DNA of 64,000 nucleotides from CAIZGX01 sp044354975 (GTDB lineage Bacteria; Bacteroidota; Bacteroidia; Flavobacteriales_D; Sanyastnellaceae): assembly GCA_044354975.1 (NCBI GenBank), contig JBIKZA010000003.1, positions 3,234-67,233 on the forward strand, written 5' to 3'. A program made the translations under genes and the position numbers. Of the stretch, positions 1 to 8,300 are shown piece by piece. Each line of letters opens with the position of its first letter. Within the stretch, counting starts at the first letter, position 1. The notes beneath the pieces are model-generated. The model saw only the letters and a program-made list of their open reading frames with translations. It did not search any database and was not told where the DNA came from.

Positions 1-30
1 AACTCTTTTCAGAAATATTCGCATAAAAAA

Positions 31-52
31 AAGCCTCACCGAAGTGAGGCTT
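31..52 (-). terminator. Rho-independent terminator after the bacilliredoxin gene
   Basis: A perfect 9-bp stem (aagcctcac / gtgaggctt) with loop cgaa is flanked by an A-run on the left and a T-run on the right, so it can work in both directions. It lies 15 bases beyond the stop of the leftward bacilliredoxin gene and probably also serves a gene to the left of the window. Confidence 0.85.
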
Positions 53-67
53 TTTTCAAAAAAAATC

Positions 68-481
68 TTAACAAAACTCTTCGAACATCCCGTTCAAGTG
101 CGCTGCAATCATATCAGCCGTGCGACCTTCAATGTGGTGCCGCTCAATCATGTGCTGCAATGTTCCGTTTTTGAACAACGCAATACACGGAGAAGATGGA
201 GGATACGGTAACATGAATTTTCTTACCATGTCAACAGCATCTTTGTCTACGCCGGCAAATGATGAAATCATTTTCGTTGGCTTTTTTCCATCGGCTTGAA
301 CAGCTTTTTTTACACCTGGACGCATGCTTCCTGCAGCACATCCGCACACTGAATTTAAAACCATTAGAACGGTTCCTTCAGTATTAATGGCGTTGGTTAC
401 AAGGTCAGCAGTTGTAGTTTCTTCAAAGCCAATATTTGATAATTCAGCACGCATAGGTGCTACTAATTCTGGTGGGTACAT
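68..481 (-). CDS. BrxA/BrxB family bacilliredoxin
   Basis: The 137-residue product matches the YphP/YqiW bacilliredoxin family in length and sequence: it starts MYPPELVAPMR and carries the active-site motif SVCGCAAGS with Cys46 and Cys48. A further Cys is the last residue. In Firmicutes these small thioredoxin-fold proteins remove bacillithiol from S-bacillithiolated proteins in the cytosol. Which low-molecular-weight thiol is used here cannot be read from the window, so the physiological partner is uncertain. The gene has its own -7 box upstream (497-504, minus strand) and its own terminator, so it is probably monocistronic despite sharing orientation with selD, which ends 55 bases upstream of it. 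Confidence 0.9.
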   Translation of the reverse strand: MYPPELVAPMRAELSNIGFEETTTADLVTNAINTEGTVLMVLNSVCGCAAGSMRPGVKKAVQADGKKPTKMISSFAGVDKDAVDMVRKFMLPYPPSSPCIALFKNGTLQHMIERHHIEGRTADMIAAHLNGMFEEFC

Positions 482-496
482 AATTTATCTTTTTTG

Positions 497-504
497 CAAA
501 GTTA
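497..504 (-). promoter_or_regulatory. Bacteroidota-type -7 box for the bacilliredoxin gene
   Basis: On the minus strand the bases read TAACTTTG, an exact match to TAnnTTTG. The box ends 15 bases before the ATG. I could not place a convincing -33 TTG at the expected 19-21 base spacing. Confidence 0.55.
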
Positions 505-536
505 CATCAAACCAACAATCAATCATGTGACGTTGT

Positions 537-1565
537 TCAGACTACTTCAACACAAATTTCTTTTGCTTCTTGAAGTCTTCCAATAACGGTAAGCATTTCA
601 TTGTGAAGTGCACAAACTGATTTCATTTCATTCAATGAATTTTCATGAAACGTAACAAGCAGACCGCCCGATGTTTGCGGGTCGCAGAGCACTAGCAATT
701 GCTCGCCGTTCAACGGACTAATTTTGGGTTGAATGTTTTGAAAATTCTTTGTTGTGATATCTGGAAAGACGAATTGCGCAGCAGATCTTTTTGCCGAATC
801 TAAAATTGGAATGTCTAAGTAGTTCAGCACTGCACTGCAAGCACTCGCTTCACACAACTCAATCAAATGTCCAGCTAATCCGAATCCTGTTATATCGGTC
901 ATAGCATGAACGCCTTCCACCTTCGCGAATTCAGCGCCAATAGTATTCACGTGTTTCATGTGTCGAATGAATTCTGCCTTTTCTTCTTCCGACAACAAAC
1001 CCCGCTTTCCCGCGGTAGATGCGATTCCTAGACCAAGTGGTTTGGTTAACGCGATAAGGTCGCCAACTTTTCCACCGTTATTCTGCTTCAAATTTTTAAT
1101 GGGCGCAATGCCGTTCACCGACAATCCAAAGAACGGTTCCGGACTTTCAACACTGTGTCCGCCTGCAATTTGAATGCCCACCCTTGCACACGTTTCTTTC
1201 GCTCCGCGCATAACTTCTCCTGCAATTTCAGCAGGTAATTTTTCCAAAGGCCATCCTAAAATAGCCAACGCCATAATGGGCTTTCCGCCCATGGCGTAAA
1301 TGTCTGAAAGTGCATTGGCTGCCGCTATACAACCGAAGTCGTAGGCGTCGTCTACCATGGGCATGAAGAAGTCGGTGGTTGAAAGCAACGCATCCGTTTC
1401 ATTCAAGGCATAAGCTGCAGCATCGTCGTTGTTTCCATTTCCAATCAACAGATTTAAATCGACTTGTGAAGCGCCGCAATGAGCAAGTATTTTAGACAGT
1501 TCAGCTGGAGCAATCTTGCATCCGCATCCAGATGCTTTGCTGAATTGTGTTAAAAGATAATTCAT
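537..1565 (-). CDS. selD: selenide, water dikinase
   Basis: SelD makes selenophosphate from selenide and ATP, the selenium donor for selenocysteine and for 2-selenouridine in tRNA. The 342-residue protein has the N-terminal motif SGCGCK with Cys14 (equivalent to the catalytic Cys17 of E. coli) and Lys17, and the AIRS-type ATP-binding fold follows (TTDFFMPMVDD, then GGHSVESPEP around residues 136-145). Position 14 is Cys, not selenocysteine. The gene overlaps the end of mnmH by four bases (ATGA), showing translational coupling. No selA, selB or selC is seen in the window, so the local pathway points to tRNA selenouridine rather than selenoproteins. Confidence 0.96.
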   Translation of the reverse strand: MNYLLTQFSKASGCGCKIAPAELSKILAHCGASQVDLNLLIGNGNNDDAAAYALNETDALLSTTDFFMPMVDDAYDFGCIAAANALSDIYAMGGKPIMALAILGWPLEKLPAEIAGEVMRGAKETCARVGIQIAGGHSVESPEPFFGLSVNGIAPIKNLKQNNGGKVGDLIALTKPLGLGIASTAGKRGLLSEEEKAEFIRHMKHVNTIGAEFAKVEGVHAMTDITGFGLAGHLIELCEASACSAVLNYLDIPILDSAKRSAAQFVFPDITTKNFQNIQPKISPLNGEQLLVLCDPQTSGGLLVTFHENSLNEMKSVCALHNEMLTVIGRLQEAKEICVEVV

Positions 1566-2593
1566 GACAAGAGTATTTTTTTCACTGCAATGATTTCTGC
1601 AGGCGTTGTGTTTTCAGTTATGGGAACTTGAATGGTTTTCGGTTGAATCGCTTGTTTCAAACGCCCCTGTTCATAGGCCTTGTCGTAGTAATGCATGAGT
1701 AATGTCAACCATTCGGTTTTATCACCATTCTCAAGCGCTTCAATGGATTTTTTGTTGGCTTCAAGTCCCATGCGCTTGGTAAGCAATTGCGTTTTTTCAA
1801 TGAGTTCGTCGCTTGGAAAACAGCCGTAGTTTTCCATTAAAAAATCAAATCTATTTTCGAAGGTTGGTTGAATTTCAACTCGAGGAGCAATGACGATTTT
1901 GTCGAACAGAGGATCTGGTATTCTTACTTTTCCAATGAGCCGACTCTCGTTTTCGTACCAAACGGGTTGGTCTTTTTTCAATTCGAAAAATAAAGCGTGT
2001 GCTAGTTTATTTTCGAAGTGTTCTTGCGTGGGTTGTGCGAGTTGCCCAAGAGCGCCGAAGGCAGAGCCTTTGTGATGAGCGAGTCCTTCTAAATCAATGA
2101 CTGCTTCACCTAATTCATGCAGACCGAATAAACGTTCGGTTTTTTGTGAGCCGGTTTTTCCTGACATGACAATCAGCTGATGTGGTCGAGTGAATTTCTC
2201 TAAACACCAATTGCGGTAGCGCTTGTAGCCGTCTTTCAATCTTAGAACTTCTATACCTTCTTTCGAAAGTAGATCGCTAAAAATTTGACTTCGCATTCCA
2301 CCACGCGCGCAGTAAACCACAATCTTATTTTCTTTGACGTGTTTTTTGGCTTCTGCAATGAGCTGTTCAAACAACGGAGACACGAGTTTGTATCCCAGTT
2401 CTTCGGCGGAATCTTTTCCTTCTTGTTTGTACGATGTTCCTACGAGAATGCGGTGTTCGTTGTTGAGAATGGGAATATTTATGGAGCCAATAACATGTCC
2501 ATCTTCGAACTCACCTTCACTTCGAACATCAATCCAATTCAATTCAGAGAATGGAAGTTCGTTGTCTTCTAACGGAAAGAGGGTGTGACTCAT
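1562..2593 (-). CDS. mnmH: tRNA 2-selenouridine synthase MnmH
   Basis: MnmH (SelU/YbbB) replaces sulfur with selenium in 2-thiouridine at the wobble position of tRNAs, through a geranylated intermediate, using selenophosphate from SelD. The 343-residue protein has an N-terminal rhodanese domain with active-site Cys95 in VVYCARGGMRSQ, followed by a P-loop domain. The P-loop reads GKTGSQKT (residues 145-152): the glycine normally before the Lys is Gln150, an unusual substitution. The gene overlaps both neighbours by four bases (rnr upstream, selD downstream), so the three form one tightly coupled leftward operon. Confidence 0.94.
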   Translation of the reverse strand: MSHTLFPLEDNELPFSELNWIDVRSEGEFEDGHVIGSINIPILNNEHRILVGTSYKQEGKDSAEELGYKLVSPLFEQLIAEAKKHVKENKIVVYCARGGMRSQIFSDLLSKEGIEVLRLKDGYKRYRNWCLEKFTRPHQLIVMSGKTGSQKTERLFGLHELGEAVIDLEGLAHHKGSAFGALGQLAQPTQEHFENKLAHALFFELKKDQPVWYENESRLIGKVRIPDPLFDKIVIAPRVEIQPTFENRFDFLMENYGCFPSDELIEKTQLLTKRMGLEANKKSIEALENGDKTEWLTLLMHYYDKAYEQGRLKQAIQPKTIQVPITENTTPAEIIAVKKILLS

Positions 2594-4719
2594 TTGTCGA
2601 CTAAAATGTAATCAAGGGTACGTTGATCAATGTTTCCATCTACCACAAGAATTTTAATTTGGTCGCCCAATCTAAATTCGTACTTGCGCTTCAGTCCGCG
2701 CACCACATACTCTTCAGGAGAGAAGGTATATTGGTCGCCAGTCATGGTGTCCAGTGGAATAAGTCCTTCGCATCGTGTTTCGTTCACCTCCGCATACATA
2801 CCCCAGTTTGCCAAACCTGAAATAGTGGCTTCGAAAATTTGACCTTTGCGTTCAAGCATGTATTCAACTTGCTTGTACTTGATACTTGCGCGTTCCGCTT
2901 CAGCAGCGCGTTTCTCCATAGCTGAAGAGTGCCTGCAATGAAGGGCATATTCGTTTTCATTCACCGGATTTCCTTGATCGAGATAATGCTGCAAAAGTCT
3001 ATGCACCATCACGTCTGGGAATCTTCGAATGGGTGAAGTGAAGTGTGTATAGTAATCGAAAGCCAGTCCGAAGTGACCAATGTTCTGTGTGCTGTATTCC
3101 GCTTTCGCCATGCTGCGAACAGCCATGGTTCGCACAGAGCCCTCTTCGGGTTGTCCGTCTACCAGCTGAATAATACTTTTGATGACGCCCTGTTCTTCCG
3201 AAGGATTTGTTTTCGGAAGTTTGTATCCCAGGTGTTTCAAAAAAGTTTTCAATGAAGCAATTTTTTCCGGACTTGGTTCGTCGTGTATGCGATAAACGAA
3301 TGGAAGTGTAATCCCGTTTTTCGGATGACCGATGAAGTAAGCAACCTCGCGATTTGCAAGCAACATGAAGTCTTCAATCAACTGATTCGAATCTTTCATT
3401 TTCTTAATGAAAACGCCAACAGGCTTTCCTTTTTCATCGAGTTGAAATTTCACTTCTTCCGAATTGAAATCAATGCTTCCTGCAGCGTAGCGCTTGGCAC
3501 GAAGTTTTTTAGCGAGCTGATCGAGGTGAAGAATTTCATCTGCGAAATCTCCGCCTTTTCCTTCAATGCGTTCTTGTGCTTCTTCGTACGTGAATCTTCT
3601 GTCGGAGTGAATGACGGTGCGTCCGAACCAATGGTTCACGACATCTGCTTGTTCGTTTATTTCGAAAATAGCACTGAAGCAAAGCTTGTCTTCATTCGGA
3701 CGAAGTGAGCAAAGGAAGTTTGAAAGCTTCTCAGGAAGCATAGGAATGGTGCGGTCTACCAAATAAATACTGGTAGCTCGAAGCGTAGCTTCTTTGTCTA
3801 TGAGTGAATTCGGTTGAACGTAATGACTCACGTCTGCAATGTGCACACCGACTTCTAAATTTCCGTTTTCCAATTTGTGATACGAAAGCGCATCATCGAA
3901 ATCTTTCGCGTCGAAAGGATCAATGGTGAAGGTTGGAATGCCGCGCATGTCGCGACGTTTCGCAATTTCTTCTTTCGATATTTCTGCAGGAATAGCTTCT
4001 GCTTCCAGGTGAACACTTTCAGGAAATTCTGTTGGAAGGTCGAACTCTAAAATAATGGCGTTCATTTCCACCAAATGCGAGCCCGGCTGCCCGAGCACTT
4101 GCGTCACTTTTCCGATTGGCTTGTGCTCGGGGTTATCCCACGAGATCATTTCAACCGCCACTTTATCGTTTTGAATAGCACCGTTCAATTCATCTTTCGG
4201 AATGAAAAAATCGACGTGTATTTTTTTATCAGAAGGAAGTAAGAAGGCGTGTTCCTTGTAACGCTCAATTGTTCCAACGTATAATTTTTTTCTGCGTTCA
4301 ACAACTCGTACAATTTTTCCTGAAGGTCTTCGCTTGCGAGGAATCAACTGAAGTTCAACAAGGTCTCCGTTCAACGCAAATCCGGTTCTTCCTTTTTCAA
4401 TTTCTACGTCGTCTTCAATTCCCGGAACGGTTACGTATCCTTTTCCGTACCGATTGATTTCAATGGTTCCTTGAACCAAATTTTTCGGAGCGTCTTTCAA
4501 TATAAATTTCCCACGTTCCACTTCTTGAAGTGTTCCGCTTTGTGCTTCTTCCTGAAGTATTTCGTAGATGAGTGTGCGAACGCCAGCATCTGCAATTCCG
4601 AGGGCTGCGCTCACTTGTTTGTGATTCACAGCGGTTTCCGGAGCGCGTTCAAAGAGGTCAATGACTTCCTTTCTTAAGTCGCGTTTAAAATTCCCGAATT
4701 TGTTTTTTTTCTTTACCAT
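2590..4719 (-). CDS. rnr: ribonuclease R
   Basis: A 3'-5' exoribonuclease of the RNB family that degrades structured RNA. The order is winged-helix/cold-shock domains at the N terminus, the RNB catalytic domain with the acidic motif TIDPFDAKDFDDALS near residue 265, and a C-terminal S1 domain (GQIFEATISGLANWGMY) near residue 630. I chose the second Met (MVKKKNK, 709 residues) because the upstream Met at 4743 lies at or before the start point expected from a near-consensus -7 box (CATTTTTG on the minus strand, 4745-4752). It is the first gene of the rnr-mnmH-selD operon and diverges from the GNAT gene, 65 bases away. Confidence 0.95.
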   Translation of the reverse strand: MVKKKNKFGNFKRDLRKEVIDLFERAPETAVNHKQVSAALGIADAGVRTLIYEILQEEAQSGTLQEVERGKFILKDAPKNLVQGTIEINRYGKGYVTVPGIEDDVEIEKGRTGFALNGDLVELQLIPRKRRPSGKIVRVVERRKKLYVGTIERYKEHAFLLPSDKKIHVDFFIPKDELNGAIQNDKVAVEMISWDNPEHKPIGKVTQVLGQPGSHLVEMNAIILEFDLPTEFPESVHLEAEAIPAEISKEEIAKRRDMRGIPTFTIDPFDAKDFDDALSYHKLENGNLEVGVHIADVSHYVQPNSLIDKEATLRATSIYLVDRTIPMLPEKLSNFLCSLRPNEDKLCFSAIFEINEQADVVNHWFGRTVIHSDRRFTYEEAQERIEGKGGDFADEILHLDQLAKKLRAKRYAAGSIDFNSEEVKFQLDEKGKPVGVFIKKMKDSNQLIEDFMLLANREVAYFIGHPKNGITLPFVYRIHDEPSPEKIASLKTFLKHLGYKLPKTNPSEEQGVIKSIIQLVDGQPEEGSVRTMAVRSMAKAEYSTQNIGHFGLAFDYYTHFTSPIRRFPDVMVHRLLQHYLDQGNPVNENEYALHCRHSSAMEKRAAEAERASIKYKQVEYMLERKGQIFEATISGLANWGMYAEVNETRCEGLIPLDTMTGDQYTFSPEEYVVRGLKRKYEFRLGDQIKILVVDGNIDQRTLDYILVDK

Positions 4720-4772
4720 AATATTCTTCCGAAAGGTAACCATTCAAAAATGAAGTTGTGGGTATTTCCTGT

Positions 4773-4780
4773 TATTTTTG
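4773..4780 (+). promoter_or_regulatory. -7 box for the GNAT gene, four bases before ATG
   Basis: The bases TATTTTTG match TAnnTTTG exactly; a TTG at 4756-4758 is a possible -33 element. The box ends four bases before the ATG at 4785, so the transcript probably begins at or next to the start codon. Confidence 0.55.
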
Positions 4781-4784
4781 GAAT

Positions 4785-5288
4785 ATGAATAACTCAACGT
4801 ATGACATGCGCTTGTTGGAACGCGATGAATTGAATGTGGTGAAGGCATTGGCATACGACATTTGGCCTCGAGTGTATGATTACATGATTTCTTCAGAGCA
4901 AATCAATTATATGCTTTCGTTGATGTATGATTTAGATCAATTGAAACAACAGTGGTTGGAAGGGGTGAAGTTTGTTTTGTTGGAGGTGGAAGGTATTCCT
5001 CAAGGATTTGCTGCATTCGAGGAAAAAGAGAATTTGGTCTTTCTTCACAAATTGTATTTGCGTCCGGAAATGCAGGGCAAGGGCTTCGGAAAAAAAATGC
5101 TTCAAGTTGCGATCGACTATGCAATAGATTCGAAGAAACCGAGCCTAGAGCTCACTGTTAATCGCAACAACAAATCGCTTGACTTTTATTTAGGTAACGG
5201 ATTTGTGATTAAAGAAGAAAAAGATTTCGACATCGGAGGCGGATATTTCATGAACGACTTCATCCTCTCCCTCCCCCTCATCGCATAG
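4785..5288 (+). CDS. GNAT family N-acetyltransferase
   Basis: A 167-residue cytosolic acetyltransferase with the family's acetyl-CoA loop (LRPEMQGKGFGKKML, about residues 94-108) and the C-terminal FYLGNGF block. Substrate unknown. I start it at 4785 because the promoter box at 4773-4780 excludes the earlier ATG at 4758; a start at 4806 (MRLLERDEL) is also possible. It stands alone, divergent from rnr and followed by about 100 bases before the next gene. Confidence 0.88.
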   Translation: MNNSTYDMRLLERDELNVVKALAYDIWPRVYDYMISSEQINYMLSLMYDLDQLKQQWLEGVKFVLLEVEGIPQGFAAFEEKENLVFLHKLYLRPEMQGKGFGKKMLQVAIDYAIDSKKPSLELTVNRNNKSLDFYLGNGFVIKEEKDFDIGGGYFMNDFILSLPLIA

Positions 5289-5350
5289 CGTCATCACCGA
5301 AGGTGTCATTTTGTTAACACTATGTTCATATACAAGCCGCTGACCGGTAG

Positions 5351-5358
5351 TATTTTTG
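5351..5358 (+). promoter_or_regulatory. Probable -7 box for the giant secreted protein
   Basis: TATTTTTG fits TAnnTTTG and lies 34 bases before the ATG at 5393, leaving a leader of roughly 30 bases. No clear -33 TTG was identified. Confidence 0.45.
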
Positions 5359-5392
5359 TCTCCTAATAACTTCAACCTAAAACGTTCGTTTT

Positions 5393-8300
5393 ATGAAACA
5401 ATTTTTATCAAAATTTTCAAATGTATTGAGTTTATTGGTTTGTGTTCTGTTGACAACAACTGTTGCAATGGCTCAAACCAATCCTACTCCGCAGGGCATG
5501 CCTTACACGCAGAACTTCAGTGCTTACACTGGTTCGACTGCCACTTATTTGGCAGGATGGCAGGGTTGGACTATTACGGGTTCTACATCCACGGCATTTC
5601 CTACCGCAGCTCCAGCTGCGAATCAGGTTCAAGCTCCTGGAACTAATGGTTCAACTTCTGGTAGTGTTTATGATTTTACCGGAAAAATTGGATTTTTAAA
5701 TACAGCTTCGGCGTTAAAGAGTTTCTGTCTTTCGATAAGCACGGTAGGTTATACCGCTGTTCAAGTTTCTTATGTTGCCGCAACGCAGAGAATCCTACTA
5801 AACGAAAGAATAGGTGCCATTGGCTTGCAATACCGAATTGGAACAACAGGTACCTTTCAAGATGTTGGAACCGCTTACCAGAACATTAATACCGTTGCTA
5901 ACACAACGGGCAATGGGTCAATTAACCCAAGCACAATCACTGTTAATTTACCTGCGTCATGCGATAACCTTTCAGAGGTTCAGTTGCGTTGGGTTTACAA
6001 AGAGATTTCAGGATCAGGTAATCGTCCGAGTTTCTCTGTCGACGATGTTTCCGTTACCGGAACAGTGTACATTCCTCCGAGTATTAATGTTACCACAACA
6101 CCGTCCCCTTTGGATTTTTTTACAACCAATCAAGGTACGCCTTCTGCGTCTCAGTTGATTAATGTAAGTGGAGTTGGGCTTCAAGGTGTTGTTACCATTA
6201 CTGCTCCAACAGGCATGGAGGTTTCAACGGGCAGTGGTTTTGGAACAACTGCAACATTAACGCCTACGGCACAGCAATTAACAAATGCATTGGTTGAGCT
6301 ACGAATTGCTGCTTCAGCTTCTCAGAGTTTCGTATCTGGAACAATTTCAATAGCAAGTTTGAATGCGCCTACACAAACCATTACCGGTCAGAGCTCCAAT
6401 AATTATGCGCTTGGATTTGTGAATCCACCCACATTAGCATCTCAAACTATTTCCTTCCCACTTTCATTACCTGTGAACTACGGCGATGCACCAATTACAC
6501 TTTTAGCATCGTCTGATTCAGGATTACCAGTAACCTACACTTCTTCCAACACATCTATTGCAACAATAAACAACGCAACAGGTGTAATGACCATATTAGC
6601 TGCTGGAAACGTTACGATTACCGCAAATCAAGCGGGTGATGCAACTTATGCTGCGGCGCCGGCTTTTGCTCAAAATTTGTATATTAATCCAATTACATTA
6701 ACATTAGCTAATGCTCAGGTAGACGACAAGTATTATGATGGTGGAGTAGGTGCAACACTCACGGGATCTTTGGTGGGAGTGATTAACAGCGACGCAGTAA
6801 CCCTTGTTGGAGTTGGAATTTTTTCTGATTCCAATGCAGCAAACGGAATTTCAGTTACTTCGAATTCATTTTTAATAGGGGCCCAGTTTGCCAATTATGA
6901 AATCTCTCAACCAACGGGATTAACAGGAAACATTCTTCCCGCCATTCAAACGATAGCATTCATGGTGGCTCCGATGGTATTAGGTGACCCAGCACAAACA
7001 TTGACATCAACTTCAAGTTCAAATAATGCTCCGTTCACTCCCGTCAATACTATTTACTCCTCATCTAACACATCAGTAGCAACCATTGCAGGAACCGTAT
7101 TAACTGTTGTTGGTGTTGGATCAACGAATATTACCGTGACTAATCCTGGTGATGCGAATCATGCTGCAGGATCAACAACTGTAACGTTAGTTGTAAGAAC
7201 TGGAATTGCTAAATGGAATTTTGAAAATTTAGGAACCATTCCAATTGGAAATTTAGGAGCCATTCCAACTAGCGGTGCCGTATATAATGGCCCTGCGGCG
7301 ACCGTTGGTTTAAACGCAACAGGCAGCAGCATGAAAGGCAATCACGCAAGTGCAGCTACAAATTGGACTACCCCAGTAGGTAATGGGTCATCGGTTTCAT
7401 TGAGCGGAAGCAACTGGGCCATTGGTGATTATTATCAATTTCAAACGAGCACTTATGGATTCAGCACTGTTTATTTGGCATTGGATCAAACAGGAAGTGG
7501 CACTGGACCAAGAGATTTCCAGGTCAGCTACAGTTTGGATGGAACAAACTTTACCAGCGATGGGTCTGTTTACGCACTTTCAAACAGCAACGCATGGAAC
7601 TCAACACCCTACAAACCGGAGCATACACGTTCTTTCGACTTGTCTTCAGGTATTGCGGGTCAGCCGATGGTTTATTTCAGAGTAACGAACACATCAACTG
7701 TTTCATTGGTAAATGGTCTTGTTGGTCCCAGCGGAACAAGCCGCGTAGATAACTTCAGCGTTTCTGGAACGCTTTGTCCGGCTGAGGTTTGTAACGACGG
7801 TGTTGACAACGACTGCGACGGACAAATAGATGAAGGATGTCCGACCATTGACTTAACTGGCAGTACGTCAGATTTTTGTCCTTCTTATTCAGGTTCATTG
7901 ACATTCACTTCAGCCAACTTCACACAGCCATACGATGTAGTGGCTTACCTAACAACAGCAAACAATACGACATATTCTTCTTCAGATATAATTGGAATAG
8001 TTAACGGAGTTTCTGGAACCACTGGTTCAATCACAGTTACACTTCCTTCTTCAACAACAGGTGGAACGGACTACGCCATTATTTTAGTTGCAGCTGAATC
8101 AGTAACGTTCTACTCTGCAACCGATGTTAACTTGAATACCACTGTGAACGCGATTTGCGCGGATTATGGTTGTATGGATAACACAGCTTGTAACTACGAC
8201 GCATTGGCAACAGTGGGTGATGGTTCTTGTTTATATGCAACCGCGTGGTACTTGAACGCAGATGGTGATGGTTATGCTGCTTCTTCAACTTCGGCTTGTA

